Shown: positions 1-12,071, counted from the first letter of the stretch. The stretch: 64,000 bases of DNA from Loxodes magnus (GCA_946699065.1 CAMPDV010000042.1:248001-312000), one strand, 5' to 3'. The notes: generated from the letters alone by a model not told the origin. A program made the numbers and translations.

Positions 1-350
1 GCTCAATCTAACTTAATTAGATGTATTATTATTTATAAGAAGATGGGATTAGAAGGAACGTAGATAAAACAAGCTGAAACTAAAAATCCTGCTATCTTTC
101 AGCTAAGTTTAATCCTAGTGGTTTGAAATTAACACTTAATCCTTTTTTTATTTATGATTACCTTAAAATAAAAAAATCTCTAATTAGCACTAGAGGATGG
201 ATTAATTAATCCTTTAGCATTATATTTGTTTCTAGCTACATTTATGACTAATCTTATCTTGGCTCTTAACTATTTGCTGCCTAAAGCTTTACTGTTAAAT
301 TCCAATTAAAAATTCCTTTCTTATGTATCATTTTTAAAATACCTAATCAT
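1..350 (-). CDS. Unassigned protein, 5' part only (runs off left edge)
   Basis: I do not recognise this protein. On the minus strand an ATG at 350-348 opens a frame rich in Lys, Arg, Asn and Ala (starting MIRYFKNDTQERNF), unlike the Ile/Asn/Lys/Phe noise of non-coding DNA here. After about 63 codons a candidate 20-bp intron (plus coordinates about 141-160, donor GTAATC, acceptor AAAG on the minus strand) leads into a second stretch that stays protein-like to the window edge. It is divergent from the Arb2-like gene, 72 bp apart, which fits a shared promoter region. With no reserved stop codon the frame can only be judged by composition, so this is tentative. Confidence 0.35.
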
Positions 351-422
351 ACGTTTCAATCTTTTATTTTGATGAAGGTCTATTAGATAGTTAGGAAGCT
401 TTTATATTTAAATAACGTATTA

Positions 423-1355
423 ATGGTTTCTTAATAAGAAGATGCTTTGGTAAACCTAGGATATGCTTATAATGAGAGAGGATAGCTTTTTAATCTGCAA
501 ACTGAGGGAAAGTTCAAGTTTATTAATTAATAGCATTATGATCTGCTAGGAGATGCTGTTGCTGCTTATGTATAAAACTAGATGAAGCAAGCTTTTTAAA
601 TGTAGGAAGTGTTCATACCAGAAGCTACTAACGACTGTAACATCTTTATCTCTAGTGATTTCTATACTAATTAGCAAACTTGCTTGCTTCTAATTCAAGG
701 TATGGGGAATGTTTAACCAGGAGTTTGGTCTAGATCTGTTTGTATAAATGATAGTTTGAATAAGGGTAGCATGCTACCCCACATTTAGAGGGCATTTTAA
801 CAAGGATGGTCTGTTATAGTTTTTAATCCAAATAATTGGGGTGATAGATCAAAAGGGACAGACAAGTCCCATTGTGTGTATGTATGATAGAATTATATGT
901 AATTCTGTCCAGCTAAGAACTTTAAAATAATAGCTCATAGTGCTGGAGGAAGAAGAACTCTATGTCTGCTTGAAAATATCGAGGAATTTTAGACTAAAGT
1001 ATCTGCTGTTGCGTTTACAGACTCTCCTCACAAAAACGTAGCACATCTGAATTAATAATGTCTCAAATTTCTCAAAGAGAAAGCTATTAATTTTCAAAAA
1101 TCTAAGCTAGAAAAAGGGGCATTTATAAGCGCTCCCAACCCTTCAATGTAGGGATGTAAAGTTGTTTCATGTGGAAGTCTAGAACACAACTATGCTCCTA
1201 GTGAACCCTTTGAGCTAATATTTTAATTTTTAGCTAATCCTAAGTAATTTCTACAAATTAACCTAAGAGGAAAGGTTATTCCAGCGAAGACTCAAGTCTA
1301 AGGAAAGAAATAAATTACTAATGGCACTAAGCCAAATCTAGTAAAGAAGAAATGA
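423..1355 (+). CDS. Arb2 domain protein (FAM172 family)
   Basis: A 310-residue protein covering the whole Arb2/FAM172 fold. Landmarks in order: LGYAYNERGQL near residue 14, an oligo-strand segment ending FISSDFYT, the LLIQGMGNVQPGVWSRSV block near residue 97, VIVFNPN near 130, VYVWQNYMQF near 152 and the nucleophile-elbow-like IIAHSAGGRRTL near 171, followed by VAFTDSPHKN. Family knowledge: FAM172A/Arb2 proteins have an alpha/beta-hydrolase-like fold; fission yeast Arb2 sits in the Argonaute chaperone (ARC) complex and FAM172A is linked to co-transcriptional splicing with AGO2. The HSAGG elbow keeps a Ser in the usual nucleophile position. Trp in VYVWQ is encoded by TGA. The start chosen is the Met just before the first conserved block; an in-frame ATG at 372 is an alternative. 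The stop is TGA after three Lys codons. Confidence 0.85.
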
Positions 1356-1841
1356 AAAAATATCCAAACATTAAGTTTCATTAATTGATCATACTACTCT
1401 TCTACCTTTACTATATCTATCATTAACATAGTCACTCTAGTATCTACATTAATCACCTATTATATTTCTAATCAAAACTAGCAACTAAGTAGATATTATG
1501 CTAATAGTTATCACGGTCATTCATTAAAATATTTAAAGTATGAAAATCAAACTTCAAGCTACTTAAGTAAACTAGACAGTATAAAAAATAGGTAGATGCA
1601 ATTGATGGTATAAATAAGTCTAAAATTTGTTATTATAGCATTAAAAAAATAAGAAGTAAGACTACTACCAAAACGCTTATATTAATAAGCTACACTGGTA
1701 ATATCCAATTTTAATCAATAGCTAATGTTATAAAATAGACTAGTTAAGATTAGTAAGACTTCTGTTTATATAAATTTAGGCTTATAATATAGCTATTAAA
1801 ATTGGAAATAAGAGATTATAAAGTTAAAAGACATAAGTAAA

Positions 1842-4065
1842 ATGGAAGATGGTGCTATCTTTAAAGACTACGAATAGATGATAGCTAATGCTCCTAAGTA
1901 GAATTCTTTAGAAGTAACCGATATTCTAGCGTTGAGTTATAACAATTTGAAAAAAACAGACAGAGCAAGTCCTAGAGATCTTTTAGCAAATACACTTGAA
2001 AAGCATAGCTTGTTTATGGAGATCAAAGATAGTAAAAGTAATATAACACAGATCCTTTCTTAAGAAAATCAGAACGAAACAGTTTACTTTTTGGAAGATA
2101 AAGACATAAGTTAAAATTAAAAGCCTAAGGATGTAAATGAAGAAAATCAAAGAGAAGTAATACTTTTTGGATTTTATGGAATGAAACTTAAGCTTACATT
2201 GTTGAAAAGAGCTCATGAAAGAATAAAATCATCATTTATTATGGGAAAAAGAAAGAAGTCCCTAAAAAATGATGAGGAGGTAAATGTTTAAATACCATTT
2301 TGAATAATATCAAGCAAAGGAAATAAAGTATATTGAGACTTTTTAGTAAACACCTTTATTATTTTGAGTGTGTCAGAGACTCTATTTTAGTTGGCGTTTA
2401 AAAGCGAAACTAATGATTTTGAAGGAGATTAAAAATACCTAGACATATTTATTACCTCAATCCTTCTATTAGATATTATTCTCACTTTCTTCACTGACTA
2501 TTATACCAATAATAAGCGAGTTGTAGATTGCTGAAAAATAGCTAAAAGGTATCTAACTAGATGGTTCTTAATAGAGTTCATTTCTACTTTTCCATGATAA
2601 GTGTTTTTAAATAGAAAGACAAACTATCTGAAACTACTGAGATTTCTAAGACTGTCCAGAATAACCAAAGTATTTTCAAAGAACTAGCAGATAATTAGGG
2701 TGTTAATTCAGAAGTACAATAGAGTAGATACCTAGTCTAATTAGTCAAATCTAAGGTTCAAAGTTACTCTTAGGTATTATATAAAGATATTTCAGAACTT
2801 TGTAGTCATATTTTTTATAATTTATGTGATTGGATGCTTATGGTTCTGGTATGTTATTATAATAGACTAAACTCCTAACTTTGTGGATACTTATTAGATC
2901 AATAAGCAAAAAGATAGTGAGAAGCTACTTGCAGTGTTTTACTTTATCTAGACAATACTTGCTACGATTGGCTACGGAGATTTTACTGCTATGAATGAAT
3001 ATGAAAGATTAATGATTTGTGCTATATTAGTTATAGGAGTGGGAATTTTCGCTTATGCGATGGGAAACTTTACAGATGCGATTAGTAATATCGACAAGCT
3101 GAAAAAAAGAAATTTTACTAAGGAAGAAACGATGAAATGGTAGGAGGAGCTTAAAGAAACGAAAGTGAAGGTTCCTATCCAGATTTAGAATCAAATAATA
3201 GCAAGTCGGAAGTATTTTTTCAAATATGACAGACTATATCCCATAAAAGACTATCCAACCATTTGAAAAAACCTTCCTTAAGAACTCAGGACGAAAGTTT
3301 TAAACTTCTTAATGGCAGATATAATGAAAAAGTTTCGCTTCATCTTTTTAGATAAGCATAGTGATTTCAGGTATGAACTTGTACAGTGTCTAATACCTAG
3401 ATTACTCTTACCTAATTAAATCTTTATAAGAAAGCTTAATGAAGTGCATGATCTAACTTTCATCTTAGAAGGAATCACTTGTGTTGGAAACGCGAAGGAG
3501 AATGAATTTTAAACCCTAATTGAGTTTAAAGGACATAATTATACAGGAGACTATGAAATAATTGCAGATACTTAATCAGCAGCTGATTATATGTTTAAGC
3601 ACAATCAGATTGGAAAAGCTTATTTTATACCTGCAAGCTAATTTAAAGTAACACTGAATAAATACCCAGTCTGCTATAAGAAGCTTCTCAATACAGCTAT
3701 ATACAGAAACAGAACAATTTGCCAAAAAATGGTAACTTTTCATTCTTTAGTCATAAAACTAATTAAAAAAGGACTTTTTCAAGATTATTAGAAGCAACCT
3801 AAAAATAGCCAACGAAAAGAGAAAGCAAATATCCAAAACCTAAAACATTGCCTTGTAAAGAAGAAGAGCAATTTCACTAAAAGTGAGGAAAGAACAGATT
3901 AGAACAGAAGATTTGATATAGAAATAAGGAAATGCTATATAAAAACTTTCAGAAGAGCTAAATAGAATTGATAAGCTTATCTTGAAAGCAAAGGAGATAT
4001 ACGATAAAGAAAAGGCAGATTAACTTAGATTTATTTTATTAGCTAAAAACAAACCTCCAAAATAA
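1842..4065 (+). CDS. EAG/CNG-superfamily potassium channel
   Basis: About 734 residues with one 19-bp intron (3732-3750). After a hydrophilic N-terminus comes the hallmark S1 entry IPFWIISSKGNKVYWDF (about residue 152), then S2-S3, a weak S4 (LKLLRFLRLSRITKVF), S5 (FVVIFFIIYVIGCLWFW) and a pore helix with the filter TIGYGDF, which predicts K+ selectivity. S6 is LMICAILVIGVGIFAYAMG. The C-terminus holds a C-linker and a strongly degenerate cyclic-nucleotide-binding region (PNQIFIRKLNE, FILEGI) without the Gly-Glu and Arg-Thr-Ala cassette residues that bind cNMP, so cyclic-nucleotide gating is doubtful. A charged coiled-coil tail follows the intron. The frame stays open upstream to 1353, but that stretch lacks coding-like composition, so 1842 is taken as start. 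The stop is taken as TAA at 4063; the next in-frame TGA is more than 300 bp away. Confidence 0.85.
3732..3750 (+). other. 19-bp spliceosomal intron in the K+ channel gene
   Basis: GTAAC...CTTTAG. Without its removal the frame after the CNB region changes to non-protein-like sequence; removing it joins ...ICQKM to a K/E-rich helical tail that is clearly coding. Donor and acceptor match the 19-bp intron at 25371-25389 closely. Confidence 0.75.
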
Positions 4066-4822
4066 GTATATACGTTCTTAAGTACTGTAAATTAGATTAC
4101 TAGCATGTCTTTCATATTCTAATTCCCTTTTTTAAATTTAATAGATTTTTCCTTTTTTTCAGTTTTATATAAATTACCGAGAATTAAATTATATATTTAC
4201 CTAAAAAATGGTTATTTAAATAGAGTTTACATAGAGAAATGTATAGCAAATTTCTTTATAGTTACAATGTAGAACATAAGCAGTAAAAGGGAGGTAGAGA
4301 TAAAGTTCAGTATTTAATAAGGAAAAAATTAGAGGGCTACTTATAGCTATTTAGTTACCCTCAAGAGTTTCACTTTTTCTTCACTTATATAAATTAAAGG
4401 CTTTATAGAATGAATATCTATTAGCCAAGTAAACCATTTTTACCAACTAAAGAGTATAAAACTTTTATCAAATATGATAATAATTATTTAGCCTCATAAA
4501 TATTACTCCAATTAAGACTTTGCTATATTTACTTAAACCTTTAGACTTATATGTATTTTAAATCATATCAAATTAACAGACTTAAATTTTACCTTATTTT
4601 TGCACTTACTAACCATATAGATTTAACATCGAGATTCACTAACCATTCTTAAACACTAAATATAAGGTCCACTTTATATCTGATAATAAAGGGTTAAAAT
4701 GATGACTCATTTAAGTCTTTTAAGAGACTGAAGGTTCTTTATATCTAGCATCTGCTTTACTTAGGTTAATATGTGTATATTTTAAATTCCTTAGTTAATA
4801 AAGACTTTTTCATTTTCGACAA
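4066..4822. other. Intergenic, nothing recognised
   Basis: About 750 bp of AT-rich sequence between the K+ channel and the DHS/CDPK gene. I see no domain and no coding-like composition on either strand. Confidence 0.5.
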
Positions 4823-7264
4823 ATGAACGAAATTCCAAAATAGTTGGAAGAAATAATTTTTAAGTAGTGTGATTATACACCTCAAGAAAAAAAAGTCCAA
4901 GGACATGATTTTGACTAAGAATCGTAAAACATGATAAACGACTTCGAAACAACCGGGTTTTAAGCATCTCACTTGCATAAGGCAATAACATTAATTAATG
5001 AAATGTGCTCTAAAAGGAAAAACGGAGATTTGAAGATCGTTTTGTGCATTAGTAAAAATCTGCTTGCTACTGGAATTAGGGATACTATAACCTTTTTAGC
5101 TCAAAATTAACTTTTCGATGCTCTTTTCAGCAATGGGGTTGAATATGATTTCTTAAGGAGTCTAACGGCCTTTTATGCTGCTAAAGACTTTACAAACAAA
5201 GTTCTTAAAGTTAATTAGCAATAAACAATTTAATTAGGGAAAGAAACAAACAGTAGAGCTTCAAGTCGCTCAGAGTTTTCTTTTGATACAACTATCAAAA
5301 AAGATATCAAGCTTGATTTCAAACTAGCTAAGATACTAGGAAGTGGAGCTTCAGGAATTATTAGAGAAGCTACCAGAATTATAAACCCTGATAAGAAATA
5401 CGCTGTAAAGTCCCTGCAAAAAAGAGAAATTAAATGCGACTTACTAAAAAACGAGATAGAGCTAATGAAAGCATTGGATCATCCTAATATCGTAAAATAT
5501 TACTCCAGCTATGAAGATCAATAATACTTTCATATTGTAATGGAACTATGTACTGGAAGTGAGCTCTTAGGAAGAATTCTAAAATAAGGAGGATTAAAGG
5601 AATAAGAAGCAAAGTAGATTTTTATTTAAATGCTTGGAGCTGTAAAGCATATGCATACGAAGAATATCATTCATAGAGATATCAAACCTGAAAACTTCCT
5701 TTTTGAAAGTACTGAATCTAATAACATCAAACTAATTGATTTTGGAATTGCAAGTAAATTTATCGCTGGAAAACTGATGAGAAGTACCCGTGGAGGAACA
5801 ATTCATTATTCAGCTCCAGAAATTTTCTTATCTAAATACACACCTGCTTGTGATTTATGATCACTAGGAGTGTCACTTTATACAATGCTAAGTGCATAAC
5901 TTCCTTTTGATGGAAGGTCAGAAGAAGAGATCATATCAAAGATAAAAAAATCTAATGTGGACTTTAGAAATAAGATCTGAGCCAACGTGAGCAAAGAAGC
6001 TAAAAACTTGATTATGAATTTACTAGTTAAGGAACCAAAGCATCGAATGACAATCGATGCAGCATTACAGCATCCATGAATTTAATAATAGCAGAACAAC
6101 GAAATTATCTCTGAACAAGCCCCCGAAATTCTGGAGAATCTCTTAAACTATCGAAGTGATAAAATTCTAAAAACTTAAGCAATGCATGTTTTAGTAGCCC
6201 ATGCTGATTAGAGTCATATTAAAAATCTATAGTAGATCTTCACTGCAATGGATAAAGAAAATACTGGAATGATTACTTCTTAAGATCTTTATGAAGCTAT
6301 GAAATAATGTGGCTTGAATGTGGCATTAGAATAAATTTAGTAGATAATCGAGCAACTAGATGTGCATGGTACTGGACACTTGAACTACAGCGAGTTTCTA
6401 GCAGCCACTCTTGATGCTAGAATTTACATGGATGAGCAAATGCTATAAACTGCTTTTTCTTACTTTGATGTTGAGAAAACAGGTTTTATTACAGCCTAGA
6501 ACCTTGAGAAGGCATTATTGGAATTAGGTAGCGAATTTAAACCAGAAGAGATATAAAAAATAGTTGAAAATGTAGACCAAAATAAAGATGGAAAAATTAG
6601 CTTCTAAGATTTCAAATTGATGATGGACCCAAAACTTGAGAGTTAAAATTAATGCAATCTTTTAGATTCTCCTTCTAATTATAGAGTAGGCAATGTGCTT
6701 ATTCCAGTTTGTGGATATAAGAACTTTGTTAATTGAATGATAGAGCGTTTGGATAAGTAGGGATAGAATTAATTTACTACTTAAGAACTTATAAAGTTTC
6801 TAGCCTCATAGTTAAGTGATCCCTCAACAATAAGTTTTTAGTGCTAATAGAACAATATTCCTTGGTTTGCTCCTTGCATTTCAACTTGTAAGAGCTTTAG
6901 TGAACTATTATACATAATGAATAAGAAAGGGGAGTTTATTTTAGACGTTTCAAATGACATTGCTGGAATGTACGATCTTTTAGAAAATTGAAACGACAAA
7001 TAAATTGGATTAATTTCATTAGGAGGAGGAAGTGCTTTGTAACACGCACTTCACGCAAGCACAATAAAGGGTGGATTTGACTATAGCGTATTTATAACAA
7101 CTGCAAACGAATTTGACGGAAATAATACAGGAGCAAGTTCAGAATAAATGGAGACATGGGGATTCCTAAAAAATAAGCAAACCAGCGTGACAGTATGTAT
7201 AGATGCAACCATTGTATGGAATCATATAGTTGCTAGCTCTTTTTTTAAAATCGTTGAAAATTAA
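4823..7264 (+). CDS. Deoxyhypusine-synthase-like pseudoenzyme with a CDPK inserted in the middle
   Basis: An 813-residue single-exon frame with nested domains. Residues 1-140 match the N-terminal half of deoxyhypusine synthase (DHS): VQGHDFDQ, FETTGFQASHL, NLLATGIRDTITFLAQN and GVEYDFL. Residues about 163-420 are a full protein kinase: GSGASG loop, YAVKSL Lys, HRDIKPEN, DFG, TIHYSAPE and DLWSLG, with that Trp as TGA at 5858. Residues about 455-610 hold four EF-hands (the last is DQNKDGKISFQD), the CDPK layout. From about 620 the DHS C-terminal half resumes (YRVGNVLIP, LDVSNDIAG, LGGGSALQH, ANEFDGNNTGA, ETWGFL). The kinase looks active; the DHS half does not. Aligned by eye to human DHPS, Lys329 (imine-forming) is Phe, Lys287 is Leu, His288 is Gln, Asn292 is His, Asp316 is Asn and Glu323 is Gln. 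Inference: a Ca2+-regulated kinase carried by a DHS scaffold, perhaps pairing with an active DHS elsewhere as trypanosome DHS pseudoenzymes do. It ends at tandem TAA TAA. Confidence 0.9.
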
Positions 7265-7479
7265 TAATTCTTAAATTAACCATAAATCTACTTTTATAAT
7301 TGATTTTACTCTAATTTCCTATTTCTTCTTAGTATTAGTTTAAGATATAGCCTAGATAACCTTTATTAAGTTACATTATACTTATAAAATTTATCAATAT
7401 AGGTTTGAATTTTGACTGTAAACTGAATTACTTTAACAGATAGATCTGTAAAAGACTTGTGGTTGTTTGGTAAAATTCA

Positions 7480-7814
7480 ATGAGTCCAAGAAGGGATAAA
7501 TTCTTTAAAGGGCTATCAAATCTAATTAAATTAGACTTACTAAATTGCTTCATGGCTATTATAGTTTCAGTCAGCATTATTATAAATGAAGCGGGAAATG
7601 CTTATATAATGACTAATATGTATTAGCATCTTTTATCTTTAAAACTGAATCAATGATTTTTATGTTTATTCCTCTATCTTTCATACAATATTGTATAAAA
7701 TGCTTTTTCGTTGCTGTAGCTTCCTTTAATTGGTTTGGAAGTATATGTAGAGACCTTCAGAAAAAAGCATTAAAAGTAGAGTATTTAACTAACTGAAATA
7801 TAGAGGAGAATTGA
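7480..7814 (+). CDS. Small membrane protein, unassigned, frame interrupted
   Basis: Not recognised. An ATG opens a basic start (MSPRRDKFFKG) followed by a hydrophobic helix (CFMAIIVSVSIII). The second half reads best in another frame (ASFIFKTESMIFMFIPLSFIQYCIKCFFVAVASF...), ending LTNWNIEEN and TGA at 7812. The change needs an intron of length 2 mod 3 or an indel that I could not place. At least two transmembrane helices are predicted by eye. It is convergent with the PH-domain gene, 36 bp away. Confidence 0.35.
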
Positions 7815-7850
7815 AAAAGAAACACTAGTATTATTAATTAAATAGACACT

Positions 7851-8309
7851 TCATTGGCTTATTTTAGATGAAAATAAAGGCTATCTTATTGCTTCCTAAA
7901 TTGCTTCCATCCATTCGTTTATTTCTTAGTTTTCTAATCCTCTAAAATAAAAAGGTCCTGTAGTTGTTTTAACTTGAAATACAAATCTTTTAGATAGCAA
8001 AGCTTCTGCGTTTGATACTTCTAAGCAGTCCCTTATGAAAATTCTTTCAGTTGGATTTCCATTTTTTAAGTGGAAATCGTTAGGAACTTTAAAAGTGAGC
8101 AAATGACGAGGTGTTAGAACAACTCACCTCTTTCTTCAAACTTTCAGATATCGCGAGCGTTTTTCTAATCAGGCTTGCTTTAAAACATAACTTGGAGAGT
8201 TTGGAGCTAGACTACTAGAGAGCAGAGGACTAAGATTTTCCTTTTCAAAATCACTATGAATAGAGCAAGAAGAAGCTGATGAAATCTTATTATTTTTCCT
8301 TCTATCCAT
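7851..8309 (-). CDS. PH-domain protein
   Basis: About 152 residues made of a Ser-rich N-terminus (residues 1-40) and one pleckstrin-homology domain (about 42-140). Visible PH hallmarks are the opening QAWLEKRSRYLKVWRKRWVVLTP with its basic beta1-beta2 loop, TERIFIRDCLEV, FVFQVKTTTGPFYF, and the C-terminal helix with its invariant Trp in NEWMEAIQEAI. The basic loop (KRSRYLK, RKR) is what phosphoinositide-binding PH domains use, so membrane recruitment is likely; ligand preference cannot be read here. Several Trp are TGA. TAG at 7881-7883 falls just after the last helix and is a rival stop to the TGA at 7851. Confidence 0.8.
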
Positions 8310-8574
8310 TAAATAATATTTATAGCTAATTAAATTTATCCTTCTCTACCTTTAATTATTAATACTCCATACTAGTCTATCTTAAGTAAGCATCTCACTT
8401 TTTCTAATTACACTGCTAGATTATCCTTATCTAAGTGTAGATACACTAACCCAGTTTTAAATACTTAAGTATATAGATTTTTGAAAGGATTAGATAGAAC
8501 TATTGGAATATTGAAGTTTAGCTTTAGTTCATACTAAAGTTCCTGTTACTTAATTCGTTCATTTACTTTAGTTA

Positions 8575-10930
8575 ATGCGGTTAGATATATAATCCATTGA
8601 TCTTTTAATCTATGCTTTAACCTCTATTATACTACTTGGGAGTATAAACTTAGATTTTCTAAGGATTAAGAAGGAAATAAAGAAGAAGCAAATGATAGTA
8701 AAGCACTATAGAAGTACCTTGTTTGAAAGGGAAGTTAAGTACAATTAGACTCTTTAAATAATAAAGGTAACAAAGAGATAACCTTATTGAAGAAAGTCAG
8801 GGAAAAGAAGAAAAAATAAGTAACCAAAAAGCTAAACTAAAGTTAACTAGTTTTAGTTAGTCTCTTTTAAGTTAAATTTTTAATACCTCTAAAAGTATTT
8901 CCAACAAAATAGACAGATCTATTCTTTAAATCACTGAACAACATTCAAATGTTCTTTAATCGACAATAAATAATGATATAAATGAGAAATTGACAAGATA
9001 AAGAGATATGTTATTTAATAATCTATATGCTAATAATAGATAGAAGTATAGAGTTTTTTGTACTTGTAATAAATTAAAAATAGAGAATAAAGTTAAAGAA
9101 GCATATTTATAGAAGCTAATTGATAGAATAGACTTTCTTATTATCTACTTTAATCTCAGAGTTTGAATAATAAGAAAAACTTCAATCAAACTTAAAGAGA
9201 AAGATATAAATCAATATCTAGGCTTAGAAAATATGTAGAGTAACCTAAAAATAAAATTTAAAAGTTATCATGCAATTGGGTTCTTCGCATCTAGTATAAG
9301 TAATTTGCAAAAAAGGAAATAGATAGAGAGATGGTGCAAATATAAAATTATGCACCCTGCATCTTTTTATAAGTAAACATATTAATTAAAAAAATATTAG
9401 TTATCATAGGAAAGCAAAATTCAATAAACGAATCTAATCATCATTCTTACTACTCTTATATACCTACCTTTCTATATGATTTATCTTAATACTGAAGCAA
9501 GGATCTAAGGGAAAAGGTTCAATTTAACTGGTTTAATTAAAACTAGCATAGTTAAATAAAATATTTTCCATTTAGATAAGTAGGAAAATCTTAGTTGGTA
9601 CTAACATAGTTAAATAAATATAACTTAAACGCTAAGCTATATAACAATATAGCTAAACTTATGTTAAAATATTATAAGACAACTTCTTGCTTTCGTTAAT
9701 ACTTATTTAATGCTTCTAGACATTGATTTTTAAACTTAGCATTAATACCTAAATTTATGCTGGTTAAGTTCAATTGAATATTTACTATTATAAGCTTTAC
9801 TAATTTCTAATTTTCGCCATTAACTTTTTAGGTTTTACTCAAGCTTCTACTTTAATTATCTTAATTATGTAGTAAAAAGGAGGAATCAGCTTCTGATTCT
9901 AAGATGATTGCCCAACGTAGAGAGATCTTGATACTTAAACTTTCTGAGTAGCCCACTAATATAATCACAGTAGACAAATTACTTATTAATCAACTGAATT
10001 TAATCATTTTCTACTTTTTCAGTGTATCTACAACGGATTAAATATTTAATAAAATCGAATAAATATTTAAGCTCATAAAGAAGCAAAGAAATAGTCAATG
10101 AATCTAATATTTCAAACATAGGTTCCATTTTAAAATACCTTATAAGTAAGCTAGTTGTTAAGAAAGGAACTTATATATCTATTCAAAATTACTTAATAAG
10201 CAACTATAAGACTCAATTTATATGCTTAACGGTGATAGTTTAATATATATTCTTCAAGGTTTTAAATGAAAATTTTTGAAAATAATGGAAGTAAATAAAG
10301 CCTAAACAGGAAATTAAAATAAAAACAATTTGGATTCTGCTTTAGAAAAATAAAAAAGTAAGAAAAAATCATGAATCATTACAGAAGCAAATAGTGTAAT
10401 AATGAAGAAAATGATAAAAGGAGCTACAGGACAAATTCATAAAAGAGTAAGAAGAGTAAGAAGAGAACTGAACTGAAGTGAAAGAATAGGAAGAAACCTT
10501 TCAACAGTTTCGAAAAATGCTTTATAAGTAACAATAGAAAAGACTTATTTAAACCTTATGATCCTATCAAAGGAGGAGATACGTTGATCTATTATTATTT
10601 AATGATAATTCATTATATATTTAGTTAAAGCTTATATTTAACTTACTATAACTAAATTTTATCTTTATGCTCAGTCTTATTCATCAAATTTATTCTGATA
10701 TAAAGTCTTGATAACATCAAGCAGTTAATTTAACTAAAGAATTACTAAAAACATAAGCAAAACTACATGTTTAGTATTAACCAAGTCCAAGACCTACTTT
10801 TATAGGAAAATTTTTTATCATCTCTACAAGTCTTCTCCTTGCTATGTATAATGTCCTTGAGATATCCTTTCGCCTAGATAATGATTGGTATCTTTTACCT
10901 TGTAATTTTTTCGAATTTGTTGCAATATAA
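8575..10930 (+). CDS. Large polytopic membrane protein, unassigned
   Basis: Not recognised. The frame opens with MRLDIQSIDLLIYALTSIILL (a TM helix), then a charged coiled-coil region (RLFKQQRQQRDNLIEES..., about residues 40-150). Further hydrophobic segments follow (LIIILTTLIYLPFYMIY, FICLTVIVQYIFFKVL, FFIISTSLLLAMYNVL), plus a Glu/Gln-rich helix near 10410-10500. The distance from ATG to the TAA at 10928 is 1 mod 3, and a candidate 16-bp intron at 8714-8729 (GTACC...GAAAG) restores one frame throughout. It ends 7 bp from the convergent gene on the other strand. The mixed TM and coiled-coil layout recalls LMBR1-type proteins, but I see no diagnostic motif. Confidence 0.42.
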
Positions 10931-10937
10931 TATTAAT

Positions 10938-11729
10938 CTTTATCTTTCTCTTTCTAGTTTTAGTTGCTTTTTCTTTTTGTTCTCCAATTTTTTCTAGTTA
11001 TTCACTCGTATTTAAAGATTTAAAGTTATGAAATTTTGAAATTTCTAGCATCTTTTCCATAGATGCGTTCGAGTGTTACAATAATAGCATCTTTTTACTT
11101 CTCTTTTAAGTTTAAATCTTGAGTTCTTTTCTTCTTCAATTATCATTGGCTCATTTCATTATTCTTATAGGTCCATTTAACGCTGTAATTTTTGCTGGTT
11201 GTCTTCTATTTTATTGATCAGTTCTTTCTGCTTCTACTGTTAATTTTATGATTAATTGTTCTGTCTTGTGAAATATTTCTAAATGAGCTAAGGTATCTTT
11301 CTTAGTTCATAAATTTTTATTCTATTTCCTTTGCAATTTCAAGTTTTTCCATCATTCTCTTATTATTTTTCTTTAGCTACTTGATCTCTTTCTGTAGATC
11401 CACACCACTTTTATCAGCCAATCATAGATTATTTACTGTTCTGTGACGAGGTACAAGACTTTTGATTGAATAATTCTTTTAGCCTATTTCCTAGATTTTT
11501 CTTCAAAAGAAGGATTTTTGATTTGATAAGTGACATTTTGGTTTTCTTTTCCCGATCCTAGCCTCTATAGATGTCATTAATTTCTGCTTTTTTGTAGTCT
11601 CGAAAAAACCTAATTTAAACCCTTACATTTTTTTAATATAAACGTTAAATAGCTTTTCATAGTCTCATTTCTACATCTATCATATTTATTTCCTAAGTTT
11701 AAGCATATCAACTTTATCATTTGTTCCAT
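10938..11729 (-). CDS. Lys/Glu-rich coiled-coil protein, unassigned, multi-exon
   Basis: Not recognised. Starts at an ATG at 11729 (MEQMIKLICLNLG). A candidate 23-bp intron leads to ...MTSIEARIGKRKPKC... and then a convincing coiled coil (DLQKEIKQLKKNNKRMMEKLEIAKEIEQKFM). Beyond that, protein-like segments appear in different frames, so further introns or homopolymer errors must exist that I could not resolve. Internal exon limits are therefore not given and the end is approximate. It is convergent with the plus-strand membrane protein. Confidence 0.4.
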
Positions 11730-12071
11730 AAGTTTATTATAACGTAATTTGAAAGTTCAATTTAGCACAAGTTAAGTAGAAATTCGTATTTATACACAAT
11801 AAGCAAAATTTTGCCTAAAATATCTACTTTTTCTCTCAAAATTTTACTTAAGGGAATATATCTAGAAAAATACTTATCCAGGATACATTTTTTTGCTTAT
11901 AAATTGAAGCAAAGAAAGTTATTTTAATAATGCTGTTTAACTAGGAATCAAATTATAGGTTAGAAGAAACTTAAAAAAAGACAGTCAATAATCACGATTC
12001 TTAATTTAAGCAGATGTGAAGCTTAAAAATTATTATATTAATATCTTATTGGAAAAATATCGCTTTTTATC

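Noticed and set aside
1356-1841. In-frame extension linking the Arb2-like gene to the K+ channel
   Set aside because: All stops are readable as sense, so an open frame is not evidence. The stretch lacks Asp/Glu/Gly/Ala-rich coding texture.
10285-10587. A frame reading MEVNKAQTG... with a faint H2A-like stretch (IHKRVRRVRRELNWSERIG)
   Set aside because: The overlapping frame of the long membrane protein has better coding composition on both sides (NHESLQKQIVQQWRKWQKELQ...). The histone resemblance is chance in a Lys/Arg/Glu-rich antiphase.
11070-11130. A zinc-knuckle pattern C-x2-C-x4-H-x4-C on the minus strand
   Set aside because: It falls in a frame that is less coding-like than its neighbour at that point; a single knuckle in an alternative frame is weak.
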